Assembly (NCBI RefSeq): GCF_003576315.1
Contig: NZ_QWFZ01000007.1
Location: 1-37,957, forward strand
Length of the DNA stretch: 37,957 nt
DNA from: Henriciella mobilis
Lineage (GTDB): Bacteria > Pseudomonadota > Alphaproteobacteria > Caulobacterales > Hyphomonadaceae
Reading direction: 5' to 3'
Of the stretch, positions 32,475 to 37,957 are shown in pieces. The first letter of the stretch is position 1, and every line of letters begins with the position of its first letter. Below the pieces are notes generated by a model. The model searched no databases. It had not been told where the DNA came from and worked only from the letters and a program-made list of their open reading frames with translations. Position numbers and translations under genes: made by a program.

Positions 32475-33463
32475 ACGTATTGTCCAAGATTGGAGATTTT
32501 CCCGACGACATCGACCCTGTCTGGGCCGGCGATGGTTCGCATCTGCCGGAATGGTTTGTGTCGGCCCTCAAGGTGCCGCGCGAAGAAGGTTATGTTGAGA
32601 TCGACGGTGCCAGGACGCACTACTTCCGCTGGGGCGACCGGAAAAAGCCGAAAGTGCTTATGACACATGGCTTTCTCTCCCACGCCCGTTGCTTTGCCTT
32701 CATCGCTCCGTTTCTCGCAGAAGATTACGACGTGGTGGCGTTCGATCTCGCCGGCATGGGCGACACGGAGATGCGCGGGCAAGCCGATCCCGCGGCTAGG
32801 GGGCGCGAGTTTGGTGAGATTGCCGAGGCACTCGATCTGTTTACAGATGGCCACAAACCCACCATCATCGCGCACAGTTTCGGCGCGGGCGCAGCGCTGA
32901 CAGCCGTGACCCTGTCGCCCGATGCTTTCTCCGGCGTCGTGATTTGCGATCTGATGGTCATGCGAGCCGAGCTCCTCGATCAATACTGGAACCATCGCCG
33001 CTCAAGCCCGGGATCAGGTGATCCTGACAAGCCCAACCGGCTCTATGCGAGCTATGAAGAGGCGCGCAAAAGATACGTCCTTTCTCCGCCCCAGCCAGTC
33101 GGCGAGCCGTTCCTCCTAGATTACATGGCGTATCATTCAATGCGACGCGACGGAGACGGTTGGACATGGAAGTTCTCACCCGAGGTATTCCGACGAAGCA
33201 ATAAGTCCGACGAATGGCTCACAATCGGCCATCGACTCGTGAATGCGCCGGGCCGCAAGATCATCGTTCATGGCGGAAAGAGTCAGCTCTTCACCAGGGA
33301 CTCGGCTGACTACATCCGCGAGCTAGGGGGCGGTGACATTCCGATAATCGCCGTACCTGAGGCGCGCCACCATTTGATGCTCGATCAGCCATTAGCTTTT
33401 TTAACTGCGCTCAGAAGCATTCTCTCCCTTTGGGAGGCGCAGGCACACCCAAGGTGTGCGTGA
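32471..33463 (+). CDS. Alpha/beta hydrolase, likely ester or lactone hydrolase
   Basis: This 330-residue hydrolase has the HG motif in VLMTHGFLSHARCF, the nucleophile Ser in IIAHSFGAGAAL (about residues 134-145), and the catalytic His in ARHHLMLDQP near the end. It overlaps the Baeyer-Villiger gene by ATGA, so it is well placed to hydrolyse the ester or lactone made there. The last 10 or so residues (AQAHPRCA) run into sequence that belongs to a neighbouring mobile-element gene, so the native C-terminus may have been replaced at about 33,436; the catalytic residues are all before that point. It ends the catabolic operon. Confidence 0.9.
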   Translation: MNVLSKIGDFPDDIDPVWAGDGSHLPEWFVSALKVPREEGYVEIDGARTHYFRWGDRKKPKVLMTHGFLSHARCFAFIAPFLAEDYDVVAFDLAGMGDTEMRGQADPAARGREFGEIAEALDLFTDGHKPTIIAHSFGAGAALTAVTLSPDAFSGVVICDLMVMRAELLDQYWNHRRSSPGSGDPDKPNRLYASYEEARKRYVLSPPQPVGEPFLLDYMAYHSMRRDGDGWTWKFSPEVFRRSNKSDEWLTIGHRLVNAPGRKIIVHGGKSQLFTRDSADYIRELGGGDIPIIAVPEARHHLMLDQPLAFLTALRSILSLWEAQAHPRCA

Positions 33464-33813
33464 AGGACAAGCGCGCCGAGATCCACGGGCGGATCACGGC
33501 GTACCAGGCTCAGATCGCGCAGGCGAAGCAAGACCTGGCTCATATAAATGCGTCGATCCGGCTGTTCACCGATATCTGTGTGCGCCATCTTGAGGTCGAT
33601 GGCGAACTCACAACCCGGGATCTCGCTGAGCGGGTGATGATCGAGCGCCGACTTGACGCGACGGATACCACGCTGCGCAATTCGGTCGTCTTCAAGGTCG
33701 TCCAGGCCCTTCGCCATGCCGCCCGGCGCAAGCATGTCCGGATGGTGGAGAAGCGCAAGGGCATGTGTCTGGGCACCAGGCGATGCTGTCACGTTGCGGG
33801 GCGTTGCCAGTAG
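33460..33813 (+). pseudogene. Transposon-associated hypothetical gene, internally shortened
   Basis: The frame starts VKDKRAEIHGRITAYQAQIA, a coiled-coil protein type found beside transposons and IS elements in alphaproteobacteria. The sequence jumps from ASIRLFTD to ICVRHLEVDGELTTRDLAERV. From memory of the family a stretch of roughly 25-30 residues should lie between, so an internal deletion is likely. The end (GTRRCCHVAGRCQ) also looks non-native. The GTG at 33460 may be the original start and overlaps the hydrolase stop by 4 bases, probably by chance. I see no function. Confidence 0.55.
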
Positions 33814-33838
33814 ATGTTGGCATCCAACACCCGTTCGA

Positions 33839-33997
33839 TCAGGACTCAAATCGCTTGCACCGGGAGAGCCGTCCATAGATATAGAAGTTAGCCGAGCTGA
33901 CACCATGACGCTGGCACGCGTCTGCGGCTGCCATGCCTCTTTCCTCTTCAGCCAGGGTCGCGATGATCTGTTCCCTGGTGAATTTGCTTTTGCGCAT
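33839..33997 (-). pseudogene. IS3-family transposase OrfA remnant
   Basis: Reading on the minus strand from 33997, MRKSKFTREQIIATLAEEER and DACQRHGVSSANFY match the helix-turn-helix start of IS3-family OrfA. After FY the usual K-W continuation is lost and the frame ends within about 15 residues, so only the first 40 or so residues survive. No matching orfB is next to it. It is debris of an insertion next to the end of the catabolic operon. Confidence 0.75.
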
Positions 33998-34407
33998 TGT
34001 CTGTCTCCGTTGCGACAGGCTCTCCATTCAAATGCGGGACCAAATGGATATCAGGTCACACTCTATGAATGCATGTAAATCAGCGCGGTGAACCGACGCC
34101 GATCGGCGCAATATCCAGTTGATTTTGCTAGAGGTGCAGGGGTCCCAATTTGACGCCGATTTACAATGATACCGCAGAACATCGAACGACCGGAATCGGC
34201 AATCAGTTGTGACCGGCACCTTCCGGCGAATATCCGCCTCACACCGGTCCCATTGCGAACGGCAATCCTGAGGCCTTTTCCGGCCGCAAGCTGCAGCGGA
34301 AGATTCAAACTGAGACACCACCTAAACACAGAACTGGTTGATCTGAGACTATGAAATAGGCAAGGCTTTTCGTTTGGGCTCCTAATCTTGGAATTCTATG
34401 CTATCAG

Positions 34408-34439
34408 CTAGTTCGACGCCTAACCGCGCGTCGAACTAG
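34408..34439. repeat. 12-bp perfect inverted repeat (hairpin)
   Basis: CTAGTTCGACGC (34408-34419) and GCGTCGAACTAG (34428-34439) are exact inverted copies around an 8-base loop. There is no T-tract on either side, so it is not a standard terminator. It sits where the sequence changes character, left of the integrase. Confidence 0.8.
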
Positions 34440-34451
34440 TGAGGTCCGCAA

Positions 34452-34489
34452 AACTGTGGACCAAAATCCGACCGAACTGAGGACCAAAA
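34452..34489. repeat. Two 15-bp direct repeats, possible transposon end
   Basis: AACTGTGGACCAAAA (34452-34466) and AACTGAGGACCAAAA (34475-34489) differ at one base and are 23 bases apart. Multiple terminal repeats like these occur at ends of IS21-type elements. No istA or istB is present, so this could be a leftover end. The family link is a guess. Confidence 0.5.
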
Positions 34490-34641
34490 ATTGACTTTCA
34501 TGCACGTATGTGTTTGAATATATTGGATAAATAATATGGATCGTGGCACGTCACTCGCGCCATTTCTCAAATTTATTATCCTTAAAAATCAAGATGTTAG
34601 ATTTGAGAGCGGCGCGCCGCCTGCGCTTTTTCCCAAAAGTG

Positions 34642-34672
34642 GGATACAAACTGGATACAAAATGGGATACAA
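34642..34672. repeat. Three GGATACAA repeats just upstream of integrase
   Basis: GGATACAA occurs at 34642-34649, 34653-34660 and 34665-34672, spaced 11 and 12 bases, ending 6 bases before the integrase ATG. Repeats of this kind on one helix face could be arm-type binding sites for the integrase or an autoregulatory operator. Confidence 0.6.
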
Positions 34673-34678
34673 GGGCGT

Positions 34679-36067
34679 ATGGCAAACATACGCGATCCCG
34701 ACAGATTTTTGCTCAAGCGTGGAAGACGTTGGTACTATCAACGTCGCGTACCCGGACAATTTTCACATCTCGATCAGCGGCGTTTTGCGAAGGTGTCGCT
34801 CAAGACCGACTCACTCGAAATCGCGCGCCTGAGGCGGGACCACCTTGCTGAGGCGGATGACGAATACTGGATGGCGCTGGCAATTGAGTTGGCGGAAGAC
34901 AATTCAAATGGCCCAACTGTACGAGCGGCTTTAGAGCATCGCTACAAGGCCGCTATTTCACGCGCAATGGCTTATGGCTTCTCATACAAACCTGCCGAGC
35001 CGCTCGCCGAGAGTCGTTCTATTGCCGAGTTGATGGAGCGGATAAAAACGCTTGAGGCGCAATCTGGCGCCGATGGTGATCCGAAGCGAGCTGATAGCGA
35101 AGCGCTGTTGGGAGGAGCCCCAAATCCCGCTTCAACAATTCCAGTTTCCGAAGCCTTTGAGCTTTATGTTTCGAAGATCGCGTTTGATGACCAATACAAT
35201 AAGTCGGAGGCACAAAGGCGGTCTTGGGAGAAAACGAAGCGAACTTCGATCAACTATTTCATCGAACAGTTGGGTGACCTTCCTCTCAGCGAAATCACCC
35301 GCGATAAAGCCCTTGAATATCGCGATTGGTGGGTGGGGCGAATGCAACCCCAGGACGGAGCTCGAAAACCCGTTGCTCCGAACACGGCGAACCGCCACAT
35401 CGGCAATATGCGCTCGCTTCTTCAGCGATATTACAAGCACATTGGTGAAACCGATTTCGAAGATCCGTTTCGCGACTTTTACTTCTCGGGGAAGACTGAA
35501 GCGAAACGGGCATCGTTTACAGATGATTGGGTGCGTTCTCGAATCTTAGTGCCGGGGCTGTTCGACGGTTTGCGTTTGGAACTACGGGTGTTGATATATC
35601 TGCTGATCGAAACGGGTGCGAGATTAAGTGAGCTTGTGAACCTACAGTCCGAAGATATTCGCCTAAACGCCAAGGTTCCTCATATTGCAATCCGCCCGGA
35701 ACAAAACCGTGAGTTAAAGACAGAGGATTCGCGGCGAGAGATTCCGCTGGTCGGCGTTGCTGAAATCGCGATGCGATCATGCCCTGAAGGGTTTCCTTAC
35801 TATTACGATAAAAGCACACTCGTATCTGCCAACCTGATGAAGGCGTTCCGTCAGCGCAAGCTTCTGCCGTCGTCAGATCATGTCATCTATTCATTCCGGC
35901 ACTCTTTCGAGGATCGCATGCTGGAGGGCGGTCTGGACTATGGTCTGCGATGCGCTCTGATGGGACATAAGAACAATCGCCCAGAATATGGCCAAGGCGG
36001 ATCGCTTGATTACCGTCGCAGCGAATTATTGAAGATCGCGCATCCTGTAAATTCAGCCCTGTTTTGA
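34679..36067 (+). CDS. Tyrosine recombinase/integrase
   Basis: This 462-residue site-specific integrase has an N-terminal segment RDPDRFLLKRGRRWYYQRRV of the type seen in DUF6538 integrases, then a SAM-like core-binding domain (about 150-260) and a catalytic domain (about 280-450). Catalytic residues are Arg in ETGARLSELVNLQ, a YSFRH box where most family members have HxLRH (Tyr replaces the first His), His in LMGHKNNRPEYG, and the nucleophile Tyr in that same stretch. The subfamily with YSxRH and RPxYG is known from proteobacterial islands, so the enzyme is probably active. Its GC is lower than the catabolic genes. No tRNA or clear attachment site is next to it. Confidence 0.9.
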   Translation: MANIRDPDRFLLKRGRRWYYQRRVPGQFSHLDQRRFAKVSLKTDSLEIARLRRDHLAEADDEYWMALAIELAEDNSNGPTVRAALEHRYKAAISRAMAYGFSYKPAEPLAESRSIAELMERIKTLEAQSGADGDPKRADSEALLGGAPNPASTIPVSEAFELYVSKIAFDDQYNKSEAQRRSWEKTKRTSINYFIEQLGDLPLSEITRDKALEYRDWWVGRMQPQDGARKPVAPNTANRHIGNMRSLLQRYYKHIGETDFEDPFRDFYFSGKTEAKRASFTDDWVRSRILVPGLFDGLRLELRVLIYLLIETGARLSELVNLQSEDIRLNAKVPHIAIRPEQNRELKTEDSRREIPLVGVAEIAMRSCPEGFPYYYDKSTLVSANLMKAFRQRKLLPSSDHVIYSFRHSFEDRMLEGGLDYGLRCALMGHKNNRPEYGQGGSLDYRRSELLKIAHPVNSALF

Positions 36068-36214
36068 CATATATTTTCCTTCTTGGCTGTCGACGAGCCT
36101 CATCTGGCTATTAAAGGTCGGTAGCAAGTGGCGACGGTTACATTGCGTGGCTCAAATCACGAGTCGGCCTATCTTGAGCAAATTATTGCGTTTTTGTTGG
36201 AGCAAACCGAAAAG

Positions 36215-36928
36215 ATGATGACGACCAAAAATAGAGCATTCGTCTTGGTCTCGATCGCTTTGTTGAGCGCTTGCTCCACGAATTCTGTCGAGTCGCTACG
36301 GCCGCTTTCTCCTGAAACAGATTGGGTGGCGAACTCATCAGAATGGGTTTTTGAAGCAGAAAGTGTCTACGCAAAAGCAACCGAGTTCGTTCGCGAGCAA
36401 GCGGCAGTACGTCCAAAAGACAGCTGGGTCGTAATATTAGATATCGATGAAACAGTTTTGAACAATGTCGCCTATCAGGTGGGATTGGATCGAGCCGGAG
36501 AAGACTATTCTAATGAGTCTTGGTATCTTTGGACGCAACGACAAGAGGCTTCTCTCGTTCCAGGCGCGGCTGAATTTATTGAGGCAGTGAGAGAAAGCGG
36601 AGGGCTTGTCGGATTTGTCACAAATCGACGGGACATCGAACAACTTGCGACTGAAATTAATCTGGCGCAATTGGGAATCCATCGCGGCGAAGATTTCCAA
36701 TTTTTACTCACGCGCGCAGACAAGAATGGCGTTGGTGACAAACAGGCACGTTTTGGCGTGGTCGCGAGCTTGCTGAAGGTGCAAGGGTATGGTGACGTTG
36801 AGACCATTGCCTATGTTGGTGACAGCATTGGCGATAAATCAGCTGCCACCGACACTGCTTTCTTTTGTATTGATCAAGGAGCGATGTACGGAGATCCATG
36901 CGCCGCCCGACCCGGGCCGGACCGATAG
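36215..36928 (+). CDS. HAD-type acid phosphatase lipoprotein (class C / e(P4)-like)
   Basis: This protein of about 237 residues begins MMTTKNRAFVLVSIALLSAC, a lipoprotein signal with Cys at about residue 20. HAD motif I is VILDIDETVLNN (DxDxT), motif II is GFVTNRR, and the C-terminal YVGDSIGDKSA carries the acidic metal ligands. Class C acid phosphatases remove phosphate from nucleotides and small phosphomonoesters outside the inner membrane. An open frame extends upstream to a GTG at 36128, but that would hide the signal peptide. I use 36215, where GGAG lies about 12 bases upstream; 36218 is equally possible. The gene is AT-richer than the left side of the window and may be cargo of the integrase element. 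Confidence 0.87.
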   Translation: MMTTKNRAFVLVSIALLSACSTNSVESLRPLSPETDWVANSSEWVFEAESVYAKATEFVREQAAVRPKDSWVVILDIDETVLNNVAYQVGLDRAGEDYSNESWYLWTQRQEASLVPGAAEFIEAVRESGGLVGFVTNRRDIEQLATEINLAQLGIHRGEDFQFLLTRADKNGVGDKQARFGVVASLLKVQGYGDVETIAYVGDSIGDKSAATDTAFFCIDQGAMYGDPCAARPGPDR

Positions 36929-36953
36929 CGACGGCGTTAGTTTGGAGCCTCGC

Positions 36954-37082
36954 ATGCAAGGTCGAAGCTATTTGGTCTTCACAGTATATGCCCTTTGGGC
37001 CTCATTCCTCCTGATTTCATCAATCAGTCGTTGTGGGTTTTCGGGAGTTTCTCAGGTCAATAGCGAATCGTTCAACATCTAA
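36954..37082 (+). CDS. Possible 42-residue single-pass membrane peptide
   Basis: The frame from 36954 encodes MQGRSYLVFTVYALWASF and one hydrophobic segment (about residues 6-23) with a polar Ser/Asn-rich tail. GGAG at 36943-36946 is 7 bases before the ATG. It follows the phosphatase stop by 25 bases on the same strand, so it could be cotranscribed. No homologue is recognised and the length is short, so it may be chance. Confidence 0.35.
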   Translation: MQGRSYLVFTVYALWASFLLISSISRCGFSGVSQVNSESFNI

Positions 37083-37152
37083 ATCGATTTGATTTCAGGG
37101 AGACTTTGATCGGTGCGATAACGCCCAGTCTGCGCGACCTTCATTTCCATCT

Positions 37153-37446
37153 TCACACAAAAGCTGTTGGCTTTGGTCCCAGCGGACGTTTCGGAGGCGC
37201 CGCGACAATTTCAGGTTCTTCTGAGGCCGGTCCATGCCCATAGCTGCGTTCATTGCGCAAAATAAGTCGATAAACCGGCACGGCGACAACGAGCAAGGCA
37301 ATCGCCCCCAATGTTTCACCAGACAGGATCACTAGCGTGTTCGCATGAAACATGCTGAGCACCCCCCAAATCATGACCTCACCCATGGCTCCGAGTGTCG
37401 TCGCAAGAAAGAGTGTGCCAATCGCGGCTTTTACGTAAACAGACAT
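37153..37446 (-). CDS. Small two-helix membrane protein, unknown function
   Basis: This 97-residue protein has two hydrophobic segments, IGTLFLATTLGAMGEVMIWG and VILSGETLGAIALLVVAVPVY, and a charged proline-rich tail (PEIVAAPPKRPLGPKP). The start may be 37446 or 37452; AGGAG lies 4 or 10 bases before the two ATGs. It is 25 bases downstream of the next membrane gene and probably forms an operon with it. I do not recognise the family. Confidence 0.65.
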   Translation of the reverse strand: MSVYVKAAIGTLFLATTLGAMGEVMIWGVLSMFHANTLVILSGETLGAIALLVVAVPVYRLILRNERSYGHGPASEEPEIVAAPPKRPLGPKPTAFV

Positions 37447-37471
37447 GTACATGTGTCTCCTGTTGATCGAG

Positions 37472-37714
37472 TTATTTTTGAATATGCCAGAGCGCGCCGA
37501 TGAAGCCGCCTTTTACGCGGGGAAGCGCGCCTATCACGAGAATGATGATAAGTACCGTGAGAAGCGGATAGCTGACCCATGGTGAAAAGTGCGCGTTAGA
37601 AATGCCGAGTGTCAGCAAAACAAGAATCGGACCCAGCAAAAGAATCTGGCCTGCCCGATCTGACTGGCCCAACCGAAATGTTAGGATCGACGGTTGGTTT
37701 GTAGCGGCGTTCAT
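37472..37714 (-). CDS. Small membrane protein next to IS3 element, unknown function
   Basis: This 80-residue protein has two hydrophobic stretches (GQILLLGPILVLLTLGIS and SYPLLTVLIIILVIGALP) and a C-terminal PRVKGGFIGALWHIQK. Its ATG overlaps the stop of the incoming IS3-type transposase as ATGA and lies in one arm of the 37710-37743 hairpin. The original start region may have been altered by the insertion; no RBS independent of the transposase gene is visible. Family unknown. Confidence 0.6.
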   Translation of the reverse strand: MNAATNQPSILTFRLGQSDRAGQILLLGPILVLLTLGISNAHFSPWVSYPLLTVLIIILVIGALPRVKGGFIGALWHIQK

Positions 37715-37743
37715 GCCGCCTTCAACCTATAAGGCGGCATGAA
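37710..37743. repeat. 13-bp perfect hairpin over transposase stop codon
   Basis: TTCATGCCGCCTT (37710-37722) and AAGGCGGCATGAA (37731-37743) are exact inverted copies around the 8-base loop CAACCTAT. The structure covers the last codons and stop of the IS3-type OrfB and the ATG of the next gene. It could stop or slow ribosomes or transcription. There is no long T-tract on the minus strand, so it is not a typical terminator. Confidence 0.85.
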
Positions 37744-37957
37744 GGTCGCGGGCAAGATGGTTCTGGGCGCGGGTGGTTTATAGCCCAGCGATGAGTGCGG
37801 TCTTGCGGTGTTGTAGAACAGTCTCCAGTTCTCGATCAGGACCTGCGCCTCGCGCAGATCATAGAAGATTTCACGAGCGAGGAGTTCGTCTCGAAGTTTC
37901 GAGTTGAAGCTCTCACAGTATCCGTTCTCCCATGGTGATCCTGGCTCGATGTAGAGC
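37711..37957 (-). CDS. IS3-family transposase OrfB, 3' part (runs off window)
   Basis: The minus-strand frame from the window edge encodes LYIEPGSPWENGYCESFNSK, then LRDELLAREIFYDLREAQ and a C-terminal FYNTARPHSSLGYKPPAP. This is the end of the IS3 integrase core, and the Glu in WENGYCESFN is the last residue of the DDE triad. The stop is TGA at 37713-37711. At least 80 residues are visible; the rest of the gene and orfA lie to the right. The last residues (LPATFMPPYRLKAA) vary within the family. This copy could be a source of outward transcription into the two membrane genes. Confidence 0.9.
   Translation of the reverse strand, partial: LYIEPGSPWENGYCESFNSKLRDELLAREIFYDLREAQVLIENWRLFYNTARPHSSLGYKPPAPRTILPATFMPPYRLKAA

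Larger units (their letters stand above)
33998..34678. other. Intergenic mosaic with repeat blocks, no clear gene
   Basis: About 680 bases between the IS3 remnant and the integrase. Open frames on the minus strand (34028-34321, 34063-34329) show no domain. The left half is GC-balanced and the right half is AT-richer, like the integrase gene. The right half has a hairpin (34408-34439), two direct repeats (34452-34489) and three GGATACAA copies (34642-34672), listed separately. TTGACT at 34491 with TGAATA 18 bases on could be a weak promoter for the integrase. Confidence 0.5.

Noticed and set aside
34028..34321. Minus-strand frame next to the IS3 remnant
   Set aside because: No recognisable domain or start signal; more likely intergenic mobile-element sequence.
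33839..37957. Single complete IS3 element or composite transposon around the integrase
   Set aside because: Both IS3 pieces are on the same (minus) strand, but the left one is only an OrfA stub and the right one an OrfB end of an element extending outside the window; no matching ends or target duplications can be shown.
1..37957. CRISPR array, rRNA or tRNA genes
   Set aside because: I saw no evenly spaced direct repeats with unique spacers, no rRNA-like sequence and no cloverleaf candidate.

Overview
The window reads as accessory DNA of an alphaproteobacterium, most likely a member of the Sphingomonadales. This rests on the type of conjugation module, the GC-rich codon use over most of the window and the CYP153-type P450 catabolic cluster. 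It is inferred from protein families only, because the window contains no rRNA, tRNA or housekeeping gene.

Region 1 (1-11,307) is one end of a conjugative plasmid or ICE backbone, all on the + strand. A complete group II intron (2-2332) with its own reverse transcriptase/maturase interrupts an ardA antirestriction gene whose 5' exon lies outside the window. After it come a conserved hypothetical gene, a large ParB-like protein, a DUF736 gene, a small helix-turn-helix protein, a TraF-type S26 peptidase, a VirD2-type relaxase, the TraG/VirD4 coupling protein and a ribbon-helix-helix protein. The trb mating-channel genes that often follow are absent: the backbone stops at about 11,300 and is followed by about 500 bases with no convincing gene. 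Two kinds of unexplained DNA structure lie here: a nested set of inverted repeats upstream of the DUF736 gene (5246-5355), and TGCA arrays phased at exactly 10 bp upstream of both the relaxase and traG.

Region 2 (11,811-17,907) holds a MarR regulator divergent from a tightly overlapping four-gene operon: alpha/beta hydrolase, PaaI-type thioesterase, RND membrane-fusion lipoprotein and RND pump.

Region 3 (18,238-33,463) is a catabolic island. A Nudix hydrolase with a NUDT19-like split Nudix box faces a minus-strand operon made of a CYP153-like P450, a [2Fe-2S] ferredoxin and a large/small acyl-CoA dehydrogenase pair. Divergent from it is a plus-strand operon: GntR/FCD regulator, nitronate-monooxygenase-like flavoprotein, SCP2-thiolase-like protein, DUF35 partner, a second large/small acyl-CoA dehydrogenase pair, acyl-CoA synthetase, Baeyer-Villiger monooxygenase and alpha/beta hydrolase. 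A consistent reading is terminal hydroxylation of an alkyl side chain, CoA activation, dehydrogenation by heteromeric enzymes, retro-aldol cleavage to a ketone by the thiolase-like/DUF35 pair, oxygen insertion by the Baeyer-Villiger enzyme, and hydrolysis of the resulting ester or lactone. The parts resemble bacterial steroid side-chain degradation, but the combination does not match a pathway I can name and the substrate is unknown. Both divergent promoters carry the palindrome CTTATAAG on their -10 elements, which suggests joint control by the GntR protein.

Region 4 (33,430-37,957) is a mosaic of mobile-element debris with visibly lower GC from about 34,340 on. It contains a shortened transposon-associated hypothetical gene, an IS3-type orfA remnant, several short repeats, a tyrosine integrase, a lipoprotein acid phosphatase, small membrane-protein genes, and the 3' end of an IS3-family transposase running in from the right edge. 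A 13-bp perfect hairpin sits over the transposase stop codon.
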